A stretch of DNA of 6,251 nucleotides from Cyclobacteriaceae bacterium (GCA_026994125.1 JALWRJ010000237.1:1-6251); one strand, 5' to 3'. Shown: positions 1 to 5,876, numbered from the stretch's first letter. A program made the numbers and translations. The notes: generated from the sequence alone by a model not told the origin.

Positions 1-1272
1 CCGTTTACAGAAGCAGGTCGCCCCATGGAAAAACTGCTTAACATTATTGCCTCCGATGTAGATACACCGGGCATTAATCCGGCCTCAGGTGGGCACATGG
101 GTTATGTACCGGGTGGGGGCATTTACCCTACGGCACTAGCCGATTATTTGGCTGCCACCACCAACCAGTATGCCGGGGTGTACTTTGCCGGGCCGGGTGC
201 CGTGCAGGTAGAAAATATGGTTATCAGGTGGTTGGCCTCTATTTTGGGCTTTCCCTCAACCGCTTTGGGCAACCTTACTTCGGGTGGCTCTATTGCTAAC
301 TTAATTGCTGTGGTAACTGCCCGCGATGCGCATGGCCTTACAGCAAACACCCTGCCTAAGGCGTGTATTTACCTTACCCACCAGGCGCACCATTCGGTAC
401 AAAAAGCCCTACGCATAGCTGGCCTGGCCGAAGCACATTGGCGCATCATAGAAACAGACGACCGGTTTAAAATGAATACCCAACAATTGTCTGCAACCAT
501 TAAAAACGACCTTGCCCTGGGGCTTAAACCTTTTATGGTGATTGCTTCGGCCGGCACTACCGATACGGGAGCCATTGACCCCTTACAAGAAATAGCTAAA
601 ATAGCTAAACAGCATGCGCTATGGTTTCATGTAGATGCGGCTTATGGCGGGTTTTTTATGTTAGTAGATAAAGAGCAATTTAAGTTTAACGGGCTGGCCT
701 CAGCTCACTCTATTACCATTGATCCGCATAAAGGCCTGTTTTTAGCCTATGGCTTAGGGGCGGTTATTATAAAAGATGTGGCAGCTATGAAAAAAAGCCA
801 CCATTACCAGGCTAATTATATGCAAGATGTAACCGAACTGGACGAAGAACCATCTCCGGCCGATTTATCACCCGAATTAACCAAACACTTTAGAGGATTA
901 AGACTTTGGTTACCTTTGCAATTATTTGGGGTAGGCGTATTTAGAAAAGCTTTGGAGGAAAAAATAATGCTTTGCAATTACTTTTATCAACAGGTTAAAA
1001 AGCTGGGTTTCGAAACAGGGCCAACACCGGAATTATCTATTTGTATTTACCGGTATGTGCAAGGCGTTAATCAGCCCAATTCGTTTAACCAAAAATTGGT
1101 AGAGGCGCTGCAAGCTGATGGGCGTATTTTTGTTTCGAGTACTACGCTGGATGGTACCTATTGGATACGGTTGGCTGTTTTAGTATTTAGAACCCACCTG
1201 AGCACCATAAACAGCTTCCTTAGCCTGCTAAATCAATACAAAAACGATTTACTGGCAACGGAGCATGACTAA
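1..1272 (+). CDS. PLP-dependent group II amino-acid decarboxylase, 5' end outside window
   Basis: Probable pyridoxal-phosphate enzyme of the group II decarboxylase family (aromatic-amino-acid, glutamate and related decarboxylases), cytosolic. The frame is open from base 1 through the ATG at 25. Family members usually have several tens of residues before the GINPASGGHMGY block, so Met25 is most likely internal and the true start lies upstream. Numbering from that Met: the ring-stacking His is H122 in HQAHHSV; the AGTTDTGAIDPL block is near 175-186; D204 in HVDAAYGG should contact the pyridine nitrogen; K236 in DPHKGLF is the expected Schiff-base lysine. All key residues are present, so the enzyme should be active. 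The C-terminal small domain is complete and ends at TAA. Substrate specificity cannot be read from these motifs: tyrosine/DOPA, tryptophan, glutamate, diaminobutyrate or another substrate is possible. The last 8 bases overlap the next gene, implying co-transcription and coupled translation. Confidence 0.9.
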   Translation, partial: PFTEAGRPMEKLLNIIASDVDTPGINPASGGHMGYVPGGGIYPTALADYLAATTNQYAGVYFAGPGAVQVENMVIRWLASILGFPSTALGNLTSGGSIANLIAVVTARDAHGLTANTLPKACIYLTHQAHHSVQKALRIAGLAEAHWRIIETDDRFKMNTQQLSATIKNDLALGLKPFMVIASAGTTDTGAIDPLQEIAKIAKQHALWFHVDAAYGGFFMLVDKEQFKFNGLASAHSITIDPHKGLFLAYGLGAVIIKDVAAMKKSHHYQANYMQDVTELDEEPSPADLSPELTKHFRGLRLWLPLQLFGVGVFRKALEEKIMLCNYFYQQVKKLGFETGPTPELSICIYRYVQGVNQPNSFNQKLVEALQADGRIFVSSTTLDGTYWIRLAVLVFRTHLSTINSFLSLLNQYKNDLLATEHD

Positions 1273-2521
1273 GCAAAAAATACTTTTAATTTTAACGGAG
1301 TTTCCGCCCGATTTTGGAGGTATGCAAACCCATGCCGAAGCCTTAGCACAAAGGCTTACTGGCGCCTACACCCTGGAAGTGTGCACCTACAAACCCACCA
1401 AATATAAACACGAAGCAGCGTTATACGACCGCCAAGCGGCTTACCCCATACACCGCATACTTAGTCGAATTTCTTTTTATGGAAACATAGGCAAACTCCA
1501 TACACTTATTATGGGTTTTCAACCCCATATTATTTATAGCAGCACCATTTATTATGGTATATTGCAACAAACCACCGGCATACCGGTAATATGCCGCAGC
1601 GTAGGAAACGATATTTTGAGACCCTGGATTATTTACCCTTTTAAGTGGGGAAGCGGTTTGCTTAGCAACCGGTGGTTTGAGCAAGCCTTTGCACGTCTTA
1701 AAAAAAACCTCTCGAAACCACCGGTACTTGATAGTATTTTGGTAACAAAACGCAAAGCACTGGCTTTGCAATGTGCCCAAAGTTGTGAGCTGATTTTAGG
1801 CAATAGTTGGTTTACACAAAAAACATTTAGTAAGTTAAACGTTAGGCACTGCATTAGTTTGCCCGGTGGTGTAGATAGCCATGCATTTAGCAAGCCGCCA
1901 CACACACTTAGCCGACAAGAAATAGGCCTACGACCGCATGCTTTTGTGCTGATGACCGCCTGTAGATTTGTGGCCAAGAAAGGGCTTGATTTTTTAATCG
2001 ATTCCTTTCAGTTGCTAGAACAAAAATACCCTGACTTGCAATTAGCACTTGTAGGGGATGGCCCTTTGTATAAAAAATTAACTAGAAGGGCAAAAAGTAA
2101 AAATGTTTTATTTATAGGGAAAAAATCAATTGATGAAATTAAACAATATTATTGGAATAGCAACCTATTTGTACTAAGCAGTAGAGTGATGGAAAATAAA
2201 ACAACCGGTTACCGGGATGCCGAAACCATGGGTCGGGTATTATGCGAAGCCAATGCAGCAGGAGTACCCGTGTTGGCCTCCAATACCGGTGGGGTAAGTT
2301 CTATTATTACGCATGAACACAACGGCCTGCTTTACACCACTGATAATTATGCTGATTTTGAGCAGCAGTTTGCCAGGTTGTATGCCAACCTCACCTTACA
2401 ACAGCGTTTAGTTGCCAATGGCTTGCAGCGTGCCTCCAGGGAGTTTGACTGGAGTGTTATTTTACAAAAGCATTTTGACGTGTTTGAGGCTCAACTGGCC
2501 AAAGAGAAATCCTTGCGATAA
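1265..2521 (+). CDS. Glycosyltransferase family 4 (GT-B fold)
   Basis: Likely retaining GT-B glycosyltransferase of CAZy family 4, 418 residues, probably transferring a sugar from a nucleotide-sugar to a surface polysaccharide, lipid or small-molecule acceptor at the cytoplasmic face. The N-terminal acceptor domain begins KILLILTEFPPDFGGMQTHA, with the usual glycine-rich loop at 18-20. The C-terminal donor domain carries R234 and K239 in the R...KG segment, VGDGP at 263-267, and the EX7E motif as E320 and E328, followed by AAGVPVLASNTGG. No transmembrane segment or signal peptide is evident. The segment between GND (115-117) and LILGNS (176-181) is about 60 residues long, roughly 118-175, and somewhat longer and more basic than in many GT4 enzymes. 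The ATG overlaps the decarboxylase stop by 8 bp, with a weak purine-rich CGGAG just before it. No wzx, wzy or other polysaccharide gene is visible, so donor and acceptor are unknown. Confidence 0.9.
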   Translation: MTKQKILLILTEFPPDFGGMQTHAEALAQRLTGAYTLEVCTYKPTKYKHEAALYDRQAAYPIHRILSRISFYGNIGKLHTLIMGFQPHIIYSSTIYYGILQQTTGIPVICRSVGNDILRPWIIYPFKWGSGLLSNRWFEQAFARLKKNLSKPPVLDSILVTKRKALALQCAQSCELILGNSWFTQKTFSKLNVRHCISLPGGVDSHAFSKPPHTLSRQEIGLRPHAFVLMTACRFVAKKGLDFLIDSFQLLEQKYPDLQLALVGDGPLYKKLTRRAKSKNVLFIGKKSIDEIKQYYWNSNLFVLSSRVMENKTTGYRDAETMGRVLCEANAAGVPVLASNTGGVSSIITHEHNGLLYTTDNYADFEQQFARLYANLTLQQRLVANGLQRASREFDWSVILQKHFDVFEAQLAKEKSLR

Positions 2522-2552
2522 CGCCCTAAAATATAAGAAGCTATACCTACCT

Positions 2553-2594
2553 CTTGGCGCCCTTGGCGCCTTCTTAGTGCACTTTGCTGTAAAA
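2553..2594. repeat. Nonamer-periodic array A, CTTGGCGCC type
   Basis: CTTGGCGCC occurs twice in perfect tandem (2553-2561, 2562-2570). After two extra T residues come two diverged units, CTTAGTGCA (2573-2581) and CTTTGCTGT (2582-2590), then AAAA. Arrays of CTTTGCGTC-like nonamers ending in a GGTTAAA/GTAAAA tail are, from my memory, a frequent intergenic repeat in bacterial genomes including Bacteroidota. The family assignment is inferred from pattern only. Confidence 0.7.
2556..2570 (+). terminator. Possible GC-rich hairpin after the glycosyltransferase gene
   Basis: GGCGCC-CTT-GGCGCC can fold as a 6-bp all-GC stem with a 3-nt loop, 35 bp after the glycosyltransferase stop and followed by TTCTTAG. 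It lacks a proper U-run and is a by-product of the two tandem nonamers, so a role in ending transcription is only possible. Confidence 0.25.
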
Positions 2595-2626
2595 CAAAAG
2601 AGAATAATAAAGTTAAGTTAACTCCC

Positions 2627-2648
2627 CTTGCACCCTTTTCGGTTTAAG
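2627..2648. repeat. Degenerate nonamer relic upstream of heptad copy 1
   Basis: CTTGCACC followed by CTTTTCGGT and TTAAG resembles the ends of the arrays at 2553-2594 and 2770-2791. Its last unit starts 21 nt before the 27-bp repeat core, and the unit CTTTGCGTT lies exactly 21 nt before the second copy of that core. This suggests both belong to one duplicated composite element. Sequence identity across the 21-nt segment is only about 12 of 21. Confidence 0.4.
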
Positions 2649-2655
2649 CCGCTTT

Positions 2656-2682
2656 TGTAATAATGAACATCGAACACCGAAT
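2656..2682. repeat. 27-bp direct repeat, copy 1 (heptad-periodic)
   Basis: Identical over 27 bp to 2800-2826. The inner part is periodic at 7 nt, with NGAA cores at 2664, 2671 and 2678 (TGAA, CGAA, CGAA). After the core this copy continues with TGA and an AAAAGGG heptad, so it has one CGAA heptad fewer than copy 2. Confidence 0.85.
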
Positions 2683-2769
2683 GAAAAGGGACAACCCAAA
2701 GCCCAACTAGAGGTAAAAAATATATTGGAGTTGGAGTGTTGAGGGATGAATTTTTCAGAAGACAAGTCT

Positions 2770-2791
2770 CTTGATGCTCTTTGCGTTAAAA
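2770..2791. repeat. Nonamer-periodic array B, CTTTGCGTT type
   Basis: CTTGATGCT (2770-2778) and CTTTGCGTT (2779-2787) are followed by AAAA, matching the end of array A (CTTTGCTGT then AAAAC). It lies 8 nt upstream of the second 27-bp repeat core. Confidence 0.55.
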
Positions 2792-2799
2792 CCCATTAG

Positions 2800-2849
2800 T
2801 GTAATAATGAACATCGAACACCGAATTTCGAATGAGGAAGTAAGAATAC
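2800..2849. repeat. 27-bp direct repeat copy 2 inside an extended heptad array
   Basis: Positions 2800-2826 are identical to 2656-2682. Here the 7-nt rhythm runs further: NGAA cores occur at 2808, 2815, 2822, 2829, 2836 and 2843 (T, C, C, C, G and A in the first place), each separated by exactly 7 nt. The CGAA-type heptads are the best conserved, and the last two are diverged. The array stops about 25 bp before the asparaginase stop codon. Confidence 0.8.
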
Positions 2850-2874
2850 CTGTTTTCCATCTATTTCTTTTGAC

Positions 2875-3936
2875 TTACTCCTCCTTATAAATAAACACCT
2901 CTGCTTTACCATTGCGAATAAACCCACGGTACATGCCAGGAGTATTAAATTCCATAGCAATATTTCCCTGCCTATCGAGGCAAACAACGCCACCGGAACC
3001 CCCCTTTTTTAAGAGCTTTTCCTGAATCACCGCTTGGGCAGCTTCTTGTAGGCTTACCTGTTGGTATTTCATGCGAGCAGCAATATCGTACGCTACGGCA
3101 TTGCGAATAAAATACTCCCCATGGCCGGTTGCGGATACCCCACAGGTAGCATTTTCGGCAAAAGTGCCCGCACCTATAATAGGTGAGTCGCCTATCCGTC
3201 CAAATCGCTTGTTGGTCATGCCTCCGGTAGAAGTACCCGCAGCAATATTTCCGTCCTTATCTAGTGCCACAGCCCCCACAGTTCCGTATTTCCAATCCTG
3301 GTAAGGCAGTACACTGGTGTTTTCTTCTTGTTGAAGCAGTTTTTCTAGCGCCTTTTTCCTGCGTTCGGTGCCAAAATAGCTATTATCCACTATTTCCAGG
3401 CCTTGCTCACGGGCAAATTGCTCAGCGCCACGGCCGGCCAACATAACATGCGGTGTGTGTTGCATAACAGCCAATGCTGCTGCTATTGGGCTTTTAATGG
3501 TGGTTACACCGGCCACTGCACCGGCCTGTCCACTTCCTCCATCCATTATCGAAGCATCCAGTTCGTTGCGCCCCTCGTGGGTATATACAGCACCAACCCC
3601 CGCATTAAACAAGGGCGAGGCCTCTAACACTTGCAGGGTGGCCACAACAACATCCGTGCTTTTAGCTCCTTGTTCCAGCAGAGCATAGCCGGTTTGTAAG
3701 GCATCGGTAAGCTTTGCACGGTAAGCCTGCTCAAGTTCCGGGGTCATGTTTTCTTTTAAAATAGTACCGGCTCCCCCATGCAGCACCAACGTAATAGGCC
3801 CTAGGGCAGGCTCTTTTACTTTCTTAGATTGAATGGCTTCTTCTTGTTTGGACGATGGTGCACATCTTAAAAGAGCAAAGCTCAATATAATAAATAGAGC
3901 CGATAAGTGGTTTTTGTTTGGCATGAGTACTAACAT
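2875..3936 (-). CDS. Exported type 2 asparaginase / isoaspartyl peptidase (Ntn-hydrolase)
   Basis: Plant-type (EcAIII-like) asparaginase that hydrolyses L-Asn and isoaspartyl dipeptides and matures by self-cleavage into alpha and beta chains. The 353 residues begin with a hydrophobic export signal (about 11-24). The conserved domain runs from VLHGGAG (51-57). Cleavage should fall between G218 and T219 in YGTVGAVALD, making T219 the N-terminal nucleophile. Substrate-site equivalents T237, R247, D250, T270 and G271 are all present, so activity is expected. ATG at 3936 gives MLVLMPNK; the ATG at 3924 (MPNKNH) gives a more typical signal peptide and may be the true start. The signal ends ALLRC; Cys25 could be lipidated, but Arg at -1 does not fit a normal lipobox, so periplasmic release or a lipoprotein are both possible. 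The gene stands alone on the minus strand, divergent from the DksA-like gene. Likely role: salvage of Asn or damaged peptides in the envelope. Confidence 0.93.
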   Translation of the reverse strand: MLVLMPNKNHLSALFIILSFALLRCAPSSKQEEAIQSKKVKEPALGPITLVLHGGAGTILKENMTPELEQAYRAKLTDALQTGYALLEQGAKSTDVVVATLQVLEASPLFNAGVGAVYTHEGRNELDASIMDGGSGQAGAVAGVTTIKSPIAAALAVMQHTPHVMLAGRGAEQFAREQGLEIVDNSYFGTERRKKALEKLLQQEENTSVLPYQDWKYGTVGAVALDKDGNIAAGTSTGGMTNKRFGRIGDSPIIGAGTFAENATCGVSATGHGEYFIRNAVAYDIAARMKYQQVSLQEAAQAVIQEKLLKKGGSGGVVCLDRQGNIAMEFNTPGMYRGFIRNGKAEVFIYKEE

Positions 3937-4072
3937 TTTAATAATTATTTGTGCAATAAATAAAATAGGTTGCTTTGAATTATGGCATTAAGTCTTTTTA
4001 TTCGCAACATAGCATTTTGATAAAGCTTAAATATACAAAAAACGCATTTTTTAACTATTTAAATTCGTATTT
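3937..4072. other. Divergent intergenic region, A/T-rich
   Basis: This 136-bp, strongly A/T-rich region should carry the start signals for both the asparaginase (leftward) and the DksA-like gene (rightward). No Shine-Dalgarno sequence precedes either ATG. I see no convincing TAnnTTTG element for the leftward gene and no operator-like palindrome. Confidence 0.6.
4060..4067 (+). promoter_or_regulatory. Possible -7 element of the DksA-like gene
   Basis: TAAATTCG matches the Bacteroidota TAnnTTTG -7 consensus except for one base, and lies 5 nt before the ATG at 4073. No TTTG -33 partner is seen at the usual 19-21 nt spacing. If real, the mRNA would be nearly leaderless. Confidence 0.3.
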
Positions 4073-4462
4073 ATGAGTGAGAACGTAGAAAAAACCCGCT
4101 ATTCGGAAGCCGAGTTGAAAGAATTTGAAGAAATTATACTGGCTAAGCTGGAACAAGCTGAAAACGAATTAAAAATTCTTAAAGAATCGTTGAGTAAAAG
4201 AGACGAATCGGGCACCGATGCTACTTCTACTACTTCAAAAGTATTGGAAGATGGAGCCGACACGGCCGAAAAAGAAAACCTAAACCAGTTGGCTGCACGT
4301 CAGCAAAAATTTATTATAAATTTAGAAAACGCTTTAGTACGTATAAAAAACGGCACCTATGGCATTTGCCGTAATACCGGCAAGCTCATTTCTAAAGAGC
4401 GCTTACGTGCAGTTCCTCATACCACGCTATCCATCGAAGCTAAGCTAAACGAGCGCAAATAA
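4073..4462 (+). CDS. DksA/TraR-family protein with degenerate zinc finger
   Basis: Small (129 aa) relative of DksA, which binds the RNA polymerase secondary channel and adjusts initiation, often with ppGpp. Residues about 10-45 and 62-93 should form the two coiled-coil helices. The tip motif DxxDxA is kept as D60-G-A-D63-T-A65, matching the acidic tip essential in E. coli DksA. The C-terminal globular part YGICRNTGKLISKERL...LSIEAK aligns with the DksA finger, but only the first of four cysteines is kept (C99); the others are T102, S120 and A123, so zinc binding is not expected. From memory, such proteins are common in Bacteroidota, and zinc-independent DksA2 of Pseudomonas is a known parallel. 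The stop is 2 nt before scpB, so the two are probably co-transcribed. I infer a general or stress transcription modulator; a ppGpp response is not shown. Confidence 0.9.
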   Translation: MSENVEKTRYSEAELKEFEEIILAKLEQAENELKILKESLSKRDESGTDATSTTSKVLEDGADTAEKENLNQLAARQQKFIINLENALVRIKNGTYGICRNTGKLISKERLRAVPHTTLSIEAKLNERK

Positions 4463-4464
4463 GG

Positions 4465-5025
4465 GTGGACTTTTTAGTGCACCATATCGAGGCGCTGATA
4501 TTTTGTGCTCCGGCTCCCTTAAAAGAAGCCGATATTAAAGCGGCTCTAACCGAAATGTTTGAAACCGATGTGCCGGGCAAAGATATTAGCGAGGCCATTA
4601 GCTCGCTTACCAAAAAATATGAACGTGAAGAGTTTTCGTTTGAATTGGTAAAATCGGGTGGGGGCTATCAGTTTTTAACCAAGCCGGCTTACCAGGCAAG
4701 TATTGGCATTATGCTAAAGCAGCAAAGCAAACGTAGGCTTTCAACTTCGGCCTTGGAAACGCTTTCTATAATAGCCTACAAACAGCCGGTAACCAAATTA
4801 GAAATGGAGCAAATTCGTGGCGTTAACTGCGATTACTCGGTAAACAAACTGCTCGATAAAGGGCTTATCGAAATAAAAGGCAAAGCCGAAACCATTGGCC
4901 GCCCGTTACTGTATGGTACCAGCCCACAGTTTATGGACTATTTTGGCATTAACGATATGAGCGAGCTGCCCACCCCCAAAGATTTTACCACCCCCGAAAA
5001 CGAAATAGGAGAAGCCAGGGAATGA
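4465..5025 (+). CDS. scpB: ScpB, segregation and condensation protein B
   Basis: Kite-family winged-helix subunit of the Smc-ScpAB condensin, which dimerises and binds the ScpA linker to organise the chromosome and help segregate origins. The 186 residues contain an N-terminal winged helix (HIEALIFCAPAPLKEADI, about 7-24, to about 80) and a second one with the signature blocks LETLSIIAYKQP (97-108), EQIRGVN (115-121) and GRPLLYGTSPQFMDYFG (145-161). Length is normal for the family. The start is GTG, 2 nt after the preceding stop, giving MDFLVHHIEALIF. An in-frame GTG at 4477 is an alternative, and no ATG lies in a plausible place. The acidic tail is unstructured. scpA is not adjacent and must be elsewhere. 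The TGA stop overlaps an ATG at 5022 (ATGA), though I do not think that ATG starts the next protein. Confidence 0.95.
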   Translation: MDFLVHHIEALIFCAPAPLKEADIKAALTEMFETDVPGKDISEAISSLTKKYEREEFSFELVKSGGGYQFLTKPAYQASIGIMLKQQSKRRLSTSALETLSIIAYKQPVTKLEMEQIRGVNCDYSVNKLLDKGLIEIKGKAETIGRPLLYGTSPQFMDYFGINDMSELPTPKDFTTPENEIGEARE

Positions 5026-5099
5026 TGAAACCAAGTTGGTTTTATGAACCTCATATTTTCTCTTCTCCCGTTTACACACTTCTTCTCACCTCTATACAG

Positions 5100-5107
5100 T
5101 ACCTTTG
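5100..5107 (+). promoter_or_regulatory. Putative -7 promoter element of rluB
   Basis: TACCTTTG is a perfect match to the Bacteroidota TAnnTTTG -7 motif and ends 4 nt before the ATG at 5112. A matching -33 TTTG is not seen; only TTTA at 5071-5074 is nearby, at a too-long spacing. The same octamer occurs by chance inside coding sequence at 911-918, so the match alone is modest evidence. Its placement between scpB and the conserved start of RluB is what makes it persuasive. Confidence 0.5.
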
Positions 5108-5111
5108 CCGC

Positions 5112-5876
5112 ATGGCAAATCAACCCAGCAATAAGGCTCCCAATACCGGGATACGACTAAACAAATTTATTGCTAATGCAGGCGTATGCTCCAGGCGCGA
5201 GGCCGATACCCTAATTGCAGCAGGTAAAATAAAGGTAAACGGCAAAACTGTTACGGAGATGGGCTTTAAAGTAATGTCCGGAAACGAAGTAACCTATAAA
5301 GACAAAGTGCTTAAAGGCGAAAAACTGGTGTATGTCCTACTCAACAAGCCCCGCGATTTTATAACCACCACCCACGACCCCCAAGGGCGCAAAACCGTAA
5401 TGGACTTGGTTAAAACGGCCGCAGACGAACGCATTTTTCCGGTAGGGCGGCTCGACCGCAACACCACCGGCTTGCTGTTACTAACCAACGATGGCGCCTT
5501 AACCAAGGTGCTAAGCCATCCCTCATTTAATGTAAAAAAAATTTACAAAGCCACCCTCGATAAACCCTTAACCAAAGCCGATTTTGCAGCATTACAGCAA
5601 GGTTTTGAACTGGAAGATGGCCCCGTAACCCTTGACGATATTGCCTATACTTCGGCCAATGGTAAGGAAATTGGTGTAGAAATACACCTGGGCCGTAACC
5701 GCATTGTTCGAAGAATGTTTGAACATTTTGGCTACGAAGTAAAGCAACTGGACCGGGTGGTGTTTGCCGGGCTTACCAAAAAAGATCTGCCTCGTGGTAA
5801 ATGGCGGTATTTATCTCCTAAAGAAATTGGCCTGCTCAAAAAAATGAATAGCGCTAAAGCTAAAAAATTAAGCTAG
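5112..5876 (+). CDS. rluB: RluB/RsuA-family 23S rRNA pseudouridine synthase
   Basis: Isomerises a uridine in 23S rRNA (U2605 in E. coli for RluB) to pseudouridine during 50S assembly. From ATG 5112 the protein has 254 residues: a short polar tail, an S4 RNA-binding domain (IRLNKFIANAGVCSRREAD..., about 14-60), the catalytic motif VGRLDRNTTGLLLLTNDG with D115 as nucleophile, KIYKATLD near 143-150, and LGRNRIVRRMFEHFGYEV (193-210), typical of the RsuA/RluB/RluE/RluF group. The frame extends upstream to an ATG at 5022 overlapping scpB, but the 30 added residues (MMKPSWFYEPHIFSS...) look unlike the family and span a promoter-like TACCTTTG, so 5112 is preferred. scpB-rluB adjacency is widespread and supports RluB over RsuA or RluE. 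The tail is Lys-rich (KKMNSAKAKKLS). Confidence 0.92.
   Translation: MANQPSNKAPNTGIRLNKFIANAGVCSRREADTLIAAGKIKVNGKTVTEMGFKVMSGNEVTYKDKVLKGEKLVYVLLNKPRDFITTTHDPQGRKTVMDLVKTAADERIFPVGRLDRNTTGLLLLTNDGALTKVLSHPSFNVKKIYKATLDKPLTKADFAALQQGFELEDGPVTLDDIAYTSANGKEIGVEIHLGRNRIVRRMFEHFGYEVKQLDRVVFAGLTKKDLPRGKWRYLSPKEIGLLKKMNSAKAKKLS

Larger units (their letters stand above)
2522..2874. other. Gene-free, repeat-rich gap between convergent genes
   Basis: About 350 bp between the glycosyltransferase stop and the stop of the minus-strand asparaginase. The short open frames here show no coding character or recognisable protein. The stretch holds nonamer-periodic arrays (2553-2594, 2770-2791 and a weaker one at 2627-2648), two copies of a heptad-periodic element with an identical 27-bp core, a 6-bp tandem TTGGAG (2725-2736), and a short inverted pair CCAACT/AGTTGG (2703-2708 with 2729-2734). 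Both flanking genes read into it, so it should contain transcription ends for both strands. I see no strong U-tailed hairpin for either. Confidence 0.8.

Noticed and set aside
911..918. TACCTTTG as an internal promoter in the decarboxylase gene
   Set aside because: It encodes a conserved-looking part of the protein, and no gene starts just downstream in this orientation. It shows that the octamer also occurs by chance.
1963..1970. TAGATTTG as a promoter within the glycosyltransferase gene
   Set aside because: It lies in the middle of the coding sequence with no plausible downstream start; a chance match.
1421..1977. Two overlapping minus-strand frames of 114-119 codons opposite the glycosyltransferase
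   Set aside because: They show no domain-like composition, they overlap each other, and they lie opposite a complete GT4 gene.
2412..2621. Small plus-strand reading frame running from the glycosyltransferase end into the gap
   Set aside because: It overlaps the 3' end of the glycosyltransferase gene in another frame, has no recognisable protein features, and runs through the nonamer repeat.
2656..2826. Two identical 27-bp repeats separated by 117 bp as a minimal CRISPR
   Set aside because: The interval is far longer than a spacer, the repeat is internally heptad-periodic without a CRISPR-like palindrome, there are only two copies, and no cas gene is present.
2522..2874. Remnant insertion sequence or MITE
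   Set aside because: I find no terminal inverted repeats, no target-site duplication and no transposase fragment; the structure is short-period tandem repetition.
2796..2993. Small minus-strand reading frame over the heptad repeat
   Set aside because: It overlaps the 3' end of the asparaginase gene in another frame, and its C-terminal part is encoded by repeat DNA.
3071..3688. Several plus-strand reading frames opposite the asparaginase
   Set aside because: They are antisense shadows of a gene whose catalytic motifs are all intact on the minus strand.
3937..4072. Leftward TAnnTTTG promoter for the asparaginase
   Set aside because: The nearest candidate, TATGTTGC read on the minus strand near 4004-4011, matches only partly and has poor spacing to a TTTG; not strong enough to list.
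5022..5111. N-terminal 30-residue extension of RluB
   Set aside because: The residues do not resemble the family N-terminus, and the stretch includes a good -7 promoter element directly before ATG 5112. Not fully excluded.
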